A DNA stretch of 64,000 nt from contig NZ_CP088251.1 of NCBI RefSeq assembly GCF_021117405.1, forward strand, positions 3,552,501 through 3,616,500. The letters run 5' to 3'. This document shows, one piece after another, positions 42,961 through 51,921 of this stretch. The notes beneath the pieces are model-generated. The model ran no database searches, was not told where the DNA came from, and worked only from the letters and a program-made list of their open reading frames with translations. How positions within the stretch are numbered: the first letter of the stretch is position 1; every line of letters begins with the position of its first letter. The DNA comes from Frateuria edaphi (GTDB taxonomy: Bacteria; Pseudomonadota; Gammaproteobacteria; Xanthomonadales; Rhodanobacteraceae). The position numbers and the translations under genes were made by a program.

Positions 42961-44157
42961 ATGAAAAAGCGATGGATCCTCTTGAGCCTGGCCGTGGCAG
43001 TAGCGGCCGGCAGCTGGGCGGTGCTCGGCAGCCACGGCGAGAGCCACGCGCAGGAAGCCGGCACACCGCCGCCGCCCGCGGTCACCGTGGCGCAGACGCT
43101 GGTGCGTCCGGTCAGCGATACCGATGCCTTCACCGGTCGCCTGCAGGCCGTGGACACCGTCGAGGTGCATCCGCGCGTGAGCGGCTACGTCACTGCCGTG
43201 CATTTCACCGAAGGCGCGCGCGTGCGCAAGGGTGAGCTCTTGTTCACCATCGATCCGCGGCCGTACCAGGCCGAGGTCGACCGGCTGGCCGCCACGCTCG
43301 ACCAGGCCCGCGCCGAGCAGAAGCTGGCCGCCTCCAACGCCGAGCGCGCGACGAAGCTGCTGGCGCAGCATGCGATTTCCACGCAGGAGGCCGACCGCCT
43401 GGCCACCGCCGCGGCCAGCGCCAAGGCACAGGCATCGGCCACCGGCGCGGCGCTGGAAGCGGCCCGGCTGGATCGCGGCTTCACCGAAGTACGCGCGCCG
43501 ATCGACGGTCGCGTCAGCAACGCGCGGATTACCGCCGGCAACCTGGTGACGCCCGCCGACGTGCTGACCAGCGTGGTGAGTGTCGACCCGGTCTATGCCT
43601 ACTTCACCATCGACGAGCACGCCTATCTCAAGCTCGACCAGCTGCGCCGCGATCGCGGCGTCGCGCCCCAAGTGGCGATGGGGCTGGTGGATGAAGAGGG
43701 CTACCCGCACGCCGGACGCATCGACTTCGTCGACAACCAGCTCGACGCCACCAGCGGCACCATGCGCCTGCGCGCGGTGTTCGACAACGACGATGGCCGC
43801 TACACGCCGGGCCTGTACGTGCGCCTTGAACTGCGCACGCCCAGCCGCCAGCCGCGCGCGCTGATCGACGAGCGCGCCGTCGGCACGGACCTGGGCAACA
43901 AGTTCGTCTACGTGCTGGAACCCGACCACAAGGTGGCCTACCGCAAGGTGACGCTGGGACCGCTGGCCGACGGCTTGCGCGTGGTCACGCAGGGCCTCAC
44001 CGCCAAGGACGTGGTCGTGGTCAACGGCCTTCAGCACGTCCGGCCCGGCATGGAAGTCAGCCCCACGCTGGTGGCGATGGAGAGCCGCAGCCTGGACACC
44101 GGCAGCCAGTTGGCTGGCGCCGGCGGCAGCAACGGCAAGGTCGCTTCGCGCAACTGA
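42961..44157 (+). CDS. RND efflux periplasmic adaptor
   Basis: A 398-residue membrane-fusion protein, first gene of a tripartite pump. Signal peptide about 1-30, then VHPRVSGYVTAVHFTEGARVRKGELLFTIDPRPYQAEVD (lipoyl half-motif), a coiled-coil hairpin (about 100-160) and RGFTEVRAPIDGRVSNARITAGNLV (second lipoyl half), followed by the beta-barrel and membrane-proximal domains. No lipobox is seen, so it is anchored by the hydrophobic leader or is soluble. The permease gene follows after an 88-bp gap occupied by a REP-like hairpin. Confidence 0.93.
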   Translation: MKKRWILLSLAVAVAAGSWAVLGSHGESHAQEAGTPPPPAVTVAQTLVRPVSDTDAFTGRLQAVDTVEVHPRVSGYVTAVHFTEGARVRKGELLFTIDPRPYQAEVDRLAATLDQARAEQKLAASNAERATKLLAQHAISTQEADRLATAAASAKAQASATGAALEAARLDRGFTEVRAPIDGRVSNARITAGNLVTPADVLTSVVSVDPVYAYFTIDEHAYLKLDQLRRDRGVAPQVAMGLVDEEGYPHAGRIDFVDNQLDATSGTMRLRAVFDNDDGRYTPGLYVRLELRTPSRQPRALIDERAVGTDLGNKFVYVLEPDHKVAYRKVTLGPLADGLRVVTQGLTAKDVVVVNGLQHVRPGMEVSPTLVAMESRSLDTGSQLAGAGGSNGKVASRN

Positions 44158-44167
44158 AAGCACCCCC

Positions 44168-44224
44168 TGTAGGAGCGCCCTTGGGCGCGACCGAAATGGT
44201 GGTCGCGCCAAAAGCGCTCCTACA
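44168..44224. repeat. REP-like double hairpin inside the efflux operon
   Basis: TGTAGGAGCGC (44168-44178) and GCGCTCCTACA (44214-44224) enclose a second perfect stem, GGCGCGACC and GGTCGCGCC (44184-44192, 44201-44209). The TGTAGGAGCGC start is characteristic of REP elements in Pseudomonas and Xanthomonadales. It separates adaptor and permease genes. Confidence 0.8.
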
Positions 44225-44245
44225 ACGATAGATCCAGGAAACCAG

Positions 44246-47200
44246 ATGAAACTCGCCCAATATTTCGTGGAGCGTCCGATCCTTGCCGGCGTACTGTCGG
44301 TGCTGATCGTGATCGCCGGCGCGATCTCGCTGTTCAAGCTGCCGATCGGCGAATACCCCGAAGTGGTGCCGCCGACGGTCGTCGTGCGCGCGACCTATCC
44401 CGGTGCCAACCCCAAGGTCATCGCCGCCACCGTCGCCACGCCGCTGGAAGAACAGATCAACGGCGTCGAAGGCATGCTTTACACCTCCTCGCAGGCCACC
44501 AGCGACGGCGCGATGACGCTGACGGTGACCTTCGCGCTCGGCACGGACCTGGACAACGCCCAGGTACAGGTGCAGAACCGCGTGGCGCAGGCGCTGCCCC
44601 GGTTGCCCGAGGAAGTGCAGCGGCTCGGCGTGACCACGCAGAAGAGCTCGCCGGACCTGACCATGGTCGTGCACCTGATCTCGCCCGATCAACGCTACGA
44701 CATGCTGTACCTGTCCAACTACGCGCGGCTGCACATCAAGGACCAGCTCGCGCGCCTCGATGGCGTGGGCGACGTGCAACTGTTCGGTGCCGGCGAGTAC
44801 TCGATGCGCGTGTGGCTCGACCCGGAGCGCCTGGCGATGCGCGGGCTGACCACCGGCGACGTGGTCAACGCGATCCGCGAGCAGAACGTGGACGTGGCCG
44901 CCGGCTCGCTCAATGCGCCGCCGGCGCCCAACGGGGCGGCCTTCCAGCTCAACATCAACACCCGCGGCCGACTGGTCACCGAGGACGACTTCGCCAACAT
45001 TGTGCTGCGCACGACGAAGGACGGCGCGGTCACGCACCTGCGTGACGTGGCTCGCGTCGAACTGGGCTCGAACAACTACGCGCTGCGCAGCCTGCTCGAC
45101 AACAAGCCGGCGGTGGCGCTGCCGATCTTCGCCCGTCCCGGCTCCAACGCGATCCAGATCTCCGACGAAGTGCGCGCCACCATGGCGCAGCTGAAGGCCG
45201 AGTTCCCGCAGGGCGTGGACTACAAGATCGTCTACGACCCGACCGTGTTCGTGCGCGGCTCGATCGAAGCGGTGGTGCACACGCTGTTCGAGGCGATCCT
45301 GCTGGTCGTGCTGGTGGTGATCCTGTTCCTGCAGACCTGGCGCGCGTCGATCATCCCGCTCGTGGCGGTACCGGTATCGCTGGTGGGCACCTTCGCGGTG
45401 ATGTACCTGGCCGGCTTCTCGCTCAACGCCTTGAGCCTGTTCGGCCTGGTGCTGGCGATCGGCATCGTGGTCGATGACGCGATCGTGGTAGTGGAGAACG
45501 TCGAGCGGCACATCGAACACGGACTGAAACCGAAGGAAGCCACGCGCCGCGCGATGACCGAGGTGACCGGGCCGATCGTGGCCACCGCCCTGGTGCTGTG
45601 CGCGGTGTTCATCCCGGCGGCGTTCATCAGCGGCCTGACCGGCGAGTTCTATCGCCAGTTCGCGCTGACCATCGCCATCTCCACCGTGATCTCGGCATTC
45701 AACTCGCTGACCCTGAGCCCGGCGCTGTCCGCGCTGCTGCTGAAGGAGCGCGGCGCGCCGAAGGATCGCTTCAGCGTCCTGCTCGAGCGTGGTTTCGGCT
45801 GGCTGTTCCGGCCGTTCAACCGGATGTTCGTCAGCGGCGCGAACCGCTACGTCGGCGGCGTGCGTCGCGTGCTCGGCAAGGGCACGCCGGCGCTGGTGAT
45901 CTACGGCGCGCTGGTGGCGCTGGGCGTGTTCGGCTTCATCCACGTGCCGGCCGGCTTCGTGCCCTCGCAGGACAAGCAGTACCTGGTGTCGTTCGCGCAG
46001 TTGCCGGATGCCGCCTCGCTCGACCGCAGCGAGGACGTGATCCGCCGCATGAGCGAGATCGCGCTCAAAACACCGGGCGTGGAAAGCGCGGTGGCGTTCC
46101 CGGGCCTGTCGATCAACGGCTTCACCAACTCGCCCAACAGCGGCATCGTGTTCGTGACGCTGAAGCCGTTCGAGGAGCGCACCGATCCGGCGCTGTCCGC
46201 CGGGGCCATTGCCGGTGCGTTGAACCAGAAGTACGCGTCGATCCAGGACGCCTACATCGCGGTGTTCCCGCCACCGCCGGTGATGGGCCTGGGCACGATC
46301 GGCGGCTTCCGCATCCAGATCGAGGACCGCTCCGACCAGGGCTTCGAGGAACTGTTCAAGCAGACCCAGAACCTGATCGCGCAGAGCCAGAAGACGCCGG
46401 CGCTGGCCGGGCTGTTCTCCAGCTACCAGGTGAGCGTGCCGCAGATCGACGCCGAGGTGGACCGCGAGAAGGCCAAGGCCGAGGGCGTCAACCTGGCCGA
46501 CGTCTACCAGACGATGCAGGCCTACATGGGTTCGCTCTACGTCAACGACTTCAACCGCTTCGGGCGCACCTACCAGGTCAACGTCTCGGCCGAGCCGGGC
46601 TTCCGCCGCGAGCCAGAGGACATCCTTCGCCTGAAGACGCGCAATGCCGCGGGCGAAGCGGTGCCGCTGGGTTCGTTCGTGCAGGTGCACCAGGGCGTGG
46701 GCCCGGACCGCGTGCAGCACTACAACGGCTACCCGACCGCCGAGATCAACGGCGGCCCGGCGCCCGGCTACAGCTCGGGCCAGGCGCAGGCGGCGATGGA
46801 GAAGCTGGCGAAGGACAACCTGCCCAACGGCATGAGCTTCGAATGGACCGAGCTCACCTACCAGCAGATCCTCGCCGGCAACACCGCCGTGCTGGTGTTC
46901 CCGCTGTGCGTGCTGCTGGTGTTCCTGGTGCTGGCTTCGCTGTACGAGAGCCTGACGTTGCCGCTGGCGGTGATCCTGATCGTGCCGATGGTGCTGTTGT
47001 CCGCGATCGCGGGCGTGTGGCTCTCGGGTGGCGACAACAACATCTTCACCCAGATCGGTTTGATCGTGCTGGTGGGCCTGGCCTGCAAGAACGCCATCCT
47101 GATCGTGGAATTCGCCCGCGAGGCGCAGATCCATGAAGGGCTCGATCGTCGCACCGCGGTGCTGGAAGCGGCGCGTCTGCGACTGCGTCCGATCCTGATG

Positions 47201-47434
47201 ACGAGCTTCGCCTTCATCATGGGCGTGGTGCCGCTGGTCACTTCGCACGGCGCCGGTGCGGAGATGCGCCATGCGATGGGCGTGGCGGTGTTCTCCGGCA
47301 TGCTCGGCGTGACCTTCTTCGGTCTGCTGTTCACCCCCCTGTTCTACGTGATCGTGCGCGGCTGGAGCGAGCGTGCGGCGGCGCGGCGTGCCGCGCGCCA
47401 CGCGGCGCTGCCCGTCGCGATCGAGGAGCATTGA
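44246..47434 (+). CDS. RND multidrug efflux permease (HAE1 family)
   Basis: A 1062-residue inner-membrane proton antiporter that pumps hydrophobic or amphiphilic compounds. Helix 1 is at about 10-28, helices 2-6 cluster at about 345-500 and helices 8-12 at about 880-1040; two large periplasmic loops carry the pore and docking domains. The helix 4 proton-relay motif GIVVDDAIVVVENVER with the Asp pair is intact, as are FFGLLFTPLFYV and the N-terminal FVERPILAGVLSVLIVIAG. The sequence is of the MexF/BpeF type. AGGAA precedes the ATG. The outer-membrane gene starts 1 bp after the stop. Confidence 0.96.
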   Translation: MKLAQYFVERPILAGVLSVLIVIAGAISLFKLPIGEYPEVVPPTVVVRATYPGANPKVIAATVATPLEEQINGVEGMLYTSSQATSDGAMTLTVTFALGTDLDNAQVQVQNRVAQALPRLPEEVQRLGVTTQKSSPDLTMVVHLISPDQRYDMLYLSNYARLHIKDQLARLDGVGDVQLFGAGEYSMRVWLDPERLAMRGLTTGDVVNAIREQNVDVAAGSLNAPPAPNGAAFQLNINTRGRLVTEDDFANIVLRTTKDGAVTHLRDVARVELGSNNYALRSLLDNKPAVALPIFARPGSNAIQISDEVRATMAQLKAEFPQGVDYKIVYDPTVFVRGSIEAVVHTLFEAILLVVLVVILFLQTWRASIIPLVAVPVSLVGTFAVMYLAGFSLNALSLFGLVLAIGIVVDDAIVVVENVERHIEHGLKPKEATRRAMTEVTGPIVATALVLCAVFIPAAFISGLTGEFYRQFALTIAISTVISAFNSLTLSPALSALLLKERGAPKDRFSVLLERGFGWLFRPFNRMFVSGANRYVGGVRRVLGKGTPALVIYGALVALGVFGFIHVPAGFVPSQDKQYLVSFAQLPDAASLDRSEDVIRRMSEIALKTPGVESAVAFPGLSINGFTNSPNSGIVFVTLKPFEERTDPALSAGAIAGALNQKYASIQDAYIAVFPPPPVMGLGTIGGFRIQIEDRSDQGFEELFKQTQNLIAQSQKTPALAGLFSSYQVSVPQIDAEVDREKAKAEGVNLADVYQTMQAYMGSLYVNDFNRFGRTYQVNVSAEPGFRREPEDILRLKTRNAAGEAVPLGSFVQVHQGVGPDRVQHYNGYPTAEINGGPAPGYSSGQAQAAMEKLAKDNLPNGMSFEWTELTYQQILAGNTAVLVFPLCVLLVFLVLASLYESLTLPLAVILIVPMVLLSAIAGVWLSGGDNNIFTQIGLIVLVGLACKNAILIVEFAREAQIHEGLDRRTAVLEAARLRLRPILMTSFAFIMGVVPLVTSHGAGAEMRHAMGVAVFSGMLGVTFFGLLFTPLFYVIVRGWSERAAARRAARHAALPVAIEEH

Positions 47435-47435
47435 G

Positions 47436-49037
47436 ATGTCTAACGTTACGACCAACCTGCGCCCTCTCCCCCATCCAGATATGGGGGAGAGGGCTGGGGT
47501 GAGGGGCCGCTCTGACCTCGGCCCTGCATCAGAGCTGGCTCTGATCAACTCCCCTGCGAGCCGCGCCCCCTCACCGCAACCCTCTCCCCGCAGGGGAGAG
47601 GGAGCAAAAACTGCGCTCCGCATCCTGGCTGTGGCCATGGCCGCACTGCTCGCCGGCTGCATCAACGTCGGCCCCGACTACCACCACCCGGTGGAGAAGC
47701 CGGTCGCGCTGCAGGGCGTGGACACCGCACGCCAGTCGACCGCCGACTTCCAGGCCGACTGGTGGAAGCAGTTCAACGACCCGACGCTCGACACCTTGAT
47801 CACCCGCGCGGCAAAGAACGCGCCTGACCTGAAGATCGCCCTGGCCCGCCTGAAGGAGGCACGCGCCCTGCTCGGCACCGCGCACTCCGAGCAGTGGCCC
47901 GACATCGAAACCGGCGCCAGCTACACGCGCAGCCGCGGCCAGACGCCAGGCTTCAGCGAGCAACGCACCACCACGACCGCCTACCAGGCCGGCTTCGACG
48001 CCAGCTGGGAGCTCGACCTGTTCGGCGGCGTGCGTCGCCAGGTGGAAGCCGCGCGTGCCGACAGCGAGGCCGCGGCCGCCTCGTTGCAGGATGCCCAGGT
48101 CACGCTGTTCGCCGAGGTCGCGCGCAACTACTTCGACCTGCGCGGCACCCAGTTGCGCATCGAGGTGGCCCAGCGCGACATCGCCAACCAGCGCGAGGCA
48201 CTGGAGCTGATCGAAAGCCGCGCTGCGCTCGGCACCGGTTCGGAGCAGGACGTGGCCAGCGCCCGCGCGCGCCTGGCCGGCGTCGAGGCCACGCTGCCGG
48301 TGCTCACCACGCAGGCACAGGCCGACAGCTTCCGCCTTGCCGTGCTGCTGGGCGAACGACCCGGCGCACTGGACATCGACCTCTCGAGCGCGCACTTCAC
48401 CCCGATCGACACCACCCTGCCGATCGGCAACGCCGACGACGTGTTCAAGCGCCGCCCGGACATCCGCATCGCCGAGCGTGACCTGGCCGCGGCCAACGCA
48501 CGCATCGGCGTGGCCAAGGCGGACTGGTTCCCGCACATCCGGCTGGGCGGCTTCCTCGGTTTCCTGGCGGGACGCAGCAACGACTTCGGCAGCCCGGACA
48601 CGCGCGCCTGGTCACTTGCGCCCAGCATCAGCTGGTCGGGCCTGAACGTGCAGCGCGTGCGCTCCGGCGTGAAGGCGAGCGAAGCCCGCGCGGACGGTGC
48701 ACTGGCCAACTACCAGCGCACCGTGCTGCGCGCGCTGGAGGACGTGGACAACGCGCTGGTCGGCTACAACCAGCAGCGTGTGCGCGTGCAACACCTGTTC
48801 GAGCAGGCCGACCAGAGCGAGCGTGCCGCGAAGCTGGCGAAGATCCGCTACGACGCCGGCGCCATTGACTACCTGGAACTGCTCGACGCGCAGCGCACGC
48901 AGCTTGTCGCCGAAGACCAGCTGGCCGAAGCCGAGGCCGGCATCAACCTGCGGGCCATCGCGCTGTACAAGGCGCTGGGCGGCGGTTGGCAGGCCTGCGC
49001 CGACGAACACTGCACGGCGCTCGCCGCCACGCCCTGA
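47436..49037 (+). CDS. RND outer-membrane factor, NodT-type lipoprotein
   Basis: The third pump component: a trimeric outer-membrane channel with two OEP repeats (QRDIANQREALELIESRAALGTGSEQDVASARARLAGVEA and AKLAKIRYDAGAIDYLELLDAQRTQL) and the RRPDIRIAERDLAAANARIG motif. A clear lipoprotein leader, KTALRILAVAMAALLAGCINVGPDY, begins only near residue 56. Between the ATG at 47436 (MSNVTTNLRP) and that leader lies about 47 codons made of an inverted-repeat element (47462-47602), read in frame as RAPSPQPSPRRGEG. No usable start codon lies between element and leader, so either the insertion disrupts export or a non-canonical start is used. Confidence 0.9.
   Translation: MSNVTTNLRPLPHPDMGERAGVRGRSDLGPASELALINSPASRAPSPQPSPRRGEGAKTALRILAVAMAALLAGCINVGPDYHHPVEKPVALQGVDTARQSTADFQADWWKQFNDPTLDTLITRAAKNAPDLKIALARLKEARALLGTAHSEQWPDIETGASYTRSRGQTPGFSEQRTTTTAYQAGFDASWELDLFGGVRRQVEAARADSEAAAASLQDAQVTLFAEVARNYFDLRGTQLRIEVAQRDIANQREALELIESRAALGTGSEQDVASARARLAGVEATLPVLTTQAQADSFRLAVLLGERPGALDIDLSSAHFTPIDTTLPIGNADDVFKRRPDIRIAERDLAAANARIGVAKADWFPHIRLGGFLGFLAGRSNDFGSPDTRAWSLAPSISWSGLNVQRVRSGVKASEARADGALANYQRTVLRALEDVDNALVGYNQQRVRVQHLFEQADQSERAAKLAKIRYDAGAIDYLELLDAQRTQLVAEDQLAEAEAGINLRAIALYKALGGGWQACADEHCTALAATP
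47462..47602. mobile_element. MITE-like inverted-repeat element inside the efflux lipoprotein gene
   Basis: A 141-bp element begins with CCCTCTCCC...GGGAGAGGG, CTGGGGTGAGGGG and ends with CCCCCTCACCGCAACCCTCTCCCC and GGGGAGAGGG. The termini are inverted copies of each other, with a small hairpin at each end. 141 is a multiple of three, so the reading frame is kept. Such elements are widespread in proteobacterial intergenic DNA; no target-site duplication is obvious. Confidence 0.65.
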
Positions 49038-49058
49038 CCCCAAGCGGAGGACCTCGCC

Positions 49059-49178
49059 ATGCTTCCGCCGGATACCGGTGGTCGCATCGCGGCCTCGCGC
49101 CATCCGGAATTCGGTGCCGGCGAACAGATAGCGGGCCATGCCGGCCGGCACGACCGTGCGGTGTCCGGCGGCGTCTAG
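49059..49178 (+). CDS. Possible 39-aa peptide or gene remnant
   Basis: A small frame (MLPPDTGGRIAASRHPEFG...) starts 8 bp after GGAGG, a better ribosome site than most genes here have, and ends over the 3' end of the convergent DUF4440 gene. It has no hydrophobic segment or known motif. It may be the worn start of a lost fourth gene of the efflux operon, or chance. The rest of the gap holds nothing else. Confidence 0.25.
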   Translation: MLPPDTGGRIAASRHPEFGAGEQIAGHAGRHDRAVSGGV

Positions 49179-49636
49179 TTTCCGCCGGGTCGGGCGTGCT
49201 GGGAGTAGAGCGCATGCCAGCGGCCGCCGACGTAGACGAAGATGTCCGCCGAGCGCACGCCGCGGTCCGGCCCGAGTTTCGGGTCGTAGAAGGAAAGGAT
49301 CGCGGTGTCCCCCTGCAGCAGCACGCTTTGGGCCGAGGGGTGCGCCTTGATCCACGCCTCGACCTCGCGGCGCTTCCGGTCGGAGCCGCGGTTCTGTGCC
49401 GCGTGCGCGAGAATCGCCTGGCGCGGATGCACCACACCGTCCGCGCCGACCGAACGGTAGGCGGGCAGCAGCAGCGTTTCGAGATAGGCCGTGTCGCCGT
49501 CCAGCTCGGCATTGAGCCAGTGCTGGTCGACCGCCTTCACCGCCGCGGCGGTGCGCGCGGTCTCATCGACCGGCGCGGCGCGCGCAACGCCTGCGAAGGC
49601 AAGGATGGCGATGGCAAGGGCGAGTGGGTGTCGCAT
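49175..49636 (-). CDS. Secreted DUF4440/NTF2-like protein
   Basis: A signal peptide (MRHPLALAIAILAFAGVARA) precedes a SnoaL/NTF2-type fold of about 130 residues (VDQHWLNAELDGDTAYLETLLLPAYRSVGADG...ILSFYDPKLG...DIFVYVGGRWHALYSQHA), matching DUF4440 proteins. GAGGAAAAG lies upstream of the ATG at 49636. These small cone-shaped domains can bind ligands or act as enzymes; nothing here shows which. 153 aa. Confidence 0.78.
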   Translation of the reverse strand: MRHPLALAIAILAFAGVARAAPVDETARTAAAVKAVDQHWLNAELDGDTAYLETLLLPAYRSVGADGVVHPRQAILAHAAQNRGSDRKRREVEAWIKAHPSAQSVLLQGDTAILSFYDPKLGPDRGVRSADIFVYVGGRWHALYSQHARPGGN

Positions 49637-49841
49637 GCGTCTTTTCCTCGGGGTCGGCGCGATTGCCGTCGTGGAACCCTGCGTCGCGCGCCGCGCCAGG
49701 CCACGGGATTTGTGACGAAGACGCCGGTGACGGTGACGGGCGGCATCCCTGCCGCGGTACGCGGCATGCCGGGATCAGGCAAGCCGGGCCGTGGCGCTTC
49801 TGGCACATCCGCCGGCGCGGCGGCTGCGTACACTGCGTGCG

Positions 49842-50957
49842 ATGAGCCCCCTTCCGGCGACGCCCGAGGACACCCTCGAAATCCCACCGCCTGCGCGCCA
49901 CGCGGGTCTGCTCGCGTTCGGGTTCTGGACGTTGCTGGCCTTGTCCTATGCGCTCAGCGGCGGCCTGTCCTCGATCAGCGAAGGCAACGATCCGGACTGG
50001 ACGCGCGCACTGGTCTGGAACGCCGCCAACTTCTATCCGTGGATGGCGCTGGTGCCGCTGGTCGGCTGGCTGGGCCGGCGCAGTGCGGGCCCCGGCTGGA
50101 ACCGCTTCCTCGCGCTGCACATACCGGCCGGCCTGGCGATCGCGCTGGCGCAGACGCTGCTGCACCTTGTCGTGTTCTGGTACGCCTGCGGTCCGGGTCG
50201 CATGCCCGTCGCCACGCTGGCCGCCTTCGTGCGCATGCAGTTCGCCTATACCTATCACCTGGCGCTGCTCACCTACTGGGTGATGCTGGTGGTATTGCGC
50301 GGGCTCGAATCGCGCCGGCACCTGCGTGACGAACGCCTGCGCAACGCGCGGCTCGAAACCCAGCTCGCGCAGTCGCAGCTGCAGGCGCTGCGCATGCAGC
50401 TGCAGCCGCATTTCCTGTTCAACACCTTGAATGCGATTTCGGCGCTGGCGCTGGCCGAGCCACTGCGCGCGCGGCTGATGATCGCGCGGCTCAGCGACTT
50501 CCTTCGCATGACGCTCGATCAGCGCCACGCGCAGCAGGTGCCGCTGGCGCGGGAGATGGAATTCCTGCGCTGCTACCTGGACATCCAGCAGGTGCGCTTC
50601 CAGGACCGCCTGTCGACCCGGCTGGACCTGGCCGAGGACACGCTGCGCGCGGCGGTGCCGAGCATGATCCTGCAGCCGCTGGTGGAAAACGCATTGCGCC
50701 ACGGCCTGCTGGCCACGGCCCAGCCCGGCTGCCTGCACATCGCCAGCCGCCGCGACGGCGACCTGCTGCACCTGTGCGTGGATGACGACGGCCTGGGCCT
50801 GCCGCCGGACGGCCCGCTGGAAGGCGTCGGCCTGGGCAACACGCGGGCGCGGCTCCAGGTGCTGTTCGGTGCGGCGGCGAGCCTCCAGCTGAGCGGTCGC
50901 CGCGAGGGCGGCACGCGGGTCGAACTGCGTTTTCCCTTCCGCGAGCACGTCGCATGA
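49842..50957 (+). CDS. LytS-type sensor histidine kinase
   Basis: A 371-residue membrane kinase of the His_kinase (LytS/YehU) family: four hydrophobic segments at about 20-40, 63-82, 100-125 and 135-160, then the phospho-acceptor region LRMQLQPHFLFNTLNAISALAL and an ATPase domain with PLVENALRHGL and GVGLGNTRARLQVLFG. It lacks the 5TM-5TMR_LYT and GAF domains of classical LytS, so the signal is probably membrane-derived. The stop overlaps the regulator start in ATGA. Confidence 0.92.
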   Translation: MSPLPATPEDTLEIPPPARHAGLLAFGFWTLLALSYALSGGLSSISEGNDPDWTRALVWNAANFYPWMALVPLVGWLGRRSAGPGWNRFLALHIPAGLAIALAQTLLHLVVFWYACGPGRMPVATLAAFVRMQFAYTYHLALLTYWVMLVVLRGLESRRHLRDERLRNARLETQLAQSQLQALRMQLQPHFLFNTLNAISALALAEPLRARLMIARLSDFLRMTLDQRHAQQVPLAREMEFLRCYLDIQQVRFQDRLSTRLDLAEDTLRAAVPSMILQPLVENALRHGLLATAQPGCLHIASRRDGDLLHLCVDDDGLGLPPDGPLEGVGLGNTRARLQVLFGAAASLQLSGRREGGTRVELRFPFREHVA

Positions 50958-51694
50958 GCACGATCCGTACCCTGCTGGTCGACGACGAAGTGCTCGCACG
51001 GCTGGCCCTGCGCCAGGCGCTCGCCGCGCATCCGGATGTCGAGATCGTGGGCGAATGCGGCAACGCGGCCGACGCCATGCAGGCGTCCGCCGCGCTCGCG
51101 CCGGACCTGCTGTTCCTGGACATCCGCATGCCCGGCCTGGATGGCTTCCAGCTCCTGCAGGAGCTCAAGCCCGATGCATTGCCGATGGTGGTGTTCACCA
51201 CCGCCTACGCGCAGCACGCGCTGCGCGCGTTCGACGCGAACGCGCTGGATTACGTGCTCAAGCCCATCGACCAGGCCCGCTTCGACCAGGCCATCGCACG
51301 CGTTCGCCGGCACTGGCGCGGGCTGTCCGCACGGACCGCGCCGCCCGCGCAGCCGGCCGGCGCGACCCAGCGGATCAGCGTGCGCGTGGGCGAGCACATG
51401 CGTGTGATCGCGGTCGATACGATCGACTGGATCGAGGCCGACGGCAACTACGTGCACATCCACGTGGGCAAGCAGGCGTACCTGCATCGCGAGACCCTGG
51501 CGGGCCTGGTGGCCACGCTCGATCCGGCGTGCTTCCTGCGCATCCATCGCGGCACGCTGGTGAACGTCGAGCGCATCCGCGAGATCCATCCGCTGTTCCA
51601 GGGCAACGCCGAGGTGGTGCTGCACGATGGCACCCGGCTGGGCCTCAGCCGGCGCTTCCGCGCGCATGCGCGGGGCGCGCTGGGGATCGCCTGA
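50954..51694 (+). CDS. LytTR-family response regulator
   Basis: A 246-residue regulator partnered with the LytS-type kinase. Receiver domain 1-120 with phospho-acceptor in LLFLDIRMPGLDG and KP in VLKPIDQ; LytTR DNA-binding domain about 140-243 (RISVRVGEHMRVIAVDTIDWIEADGNYVHIHVGKQAYLHRETL, FLRIHRGTLVNVERIREIHP). LytTR domains bind DNA through beta-strands at direct repeats. The secreted-protein trio that follows on the same strand is the obvious candidate target. Confidence 0.94.
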   Translation: MSTIRTLLVDDEVLARLALRQALAAHPDVEIVGECGNAADAMQASAALAPDLLFLDIRMPGLDGFQLLQELKPDALPMVVFTTAYAQHALRAFDANALDYVLKPIDQARFDQAIARVRRHWRGLSARTAPPAQPAGATQRISVRVGEHMRVIAVDTIDWIEADGNYVHIHVGKQAYLHRETLAGLVATLDPACFLRIHRGTLVNVERIREIHPLFQGNAEVVLHDGTRLGLSRRFRAHARGALGIA

Positions 51695-51704
51695 TCCAGT
51701 AGCC

Positions 51705-51812
51705 GCTCTCCCCCCGGGACAGGGGGTCGGAAGCGGTATCGCCCAAGCGCCTCGTTCGCTGGAACCCTCGCCCGCCCTTCGTACTTCTCTCGCGGGGGGA
51801 GTGGGCAAAGGC
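51705..51812. repeat. Degenerate inverted-repeat element after the LytTR gene
   Basis: CTCTCCCCCCGGGACAGGGGG on the left and CTCTCGCGGGGGGAGTG on the right make a worn CCCTCTCCC-type element in the 227-bp gap before the first PD40 gene. The remaining 100 bp (51813-51921) should carry the promoter of that gene but show no clear consensus. Confidence 0.4.
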
Positions 51813-51921
51813 CTCGGGCAACCTGCCATTCGACCCCGCCCAACGACCGCTGGTCACAAACCAGCGGCGCGCTCGGCGCCGTCACGCCACGCTGGCGGTC
51901 CTCGCCGAACCGGACCGCCAC

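Noticed and set aside
44057-47665. 1202-codon open frame on the minus strand, His/Asp/Arg-rich
   Set aside because: It is fully antisense to the RND permease, which has all family motifs; the composition is the usual mirror of GC-rich codon bias.
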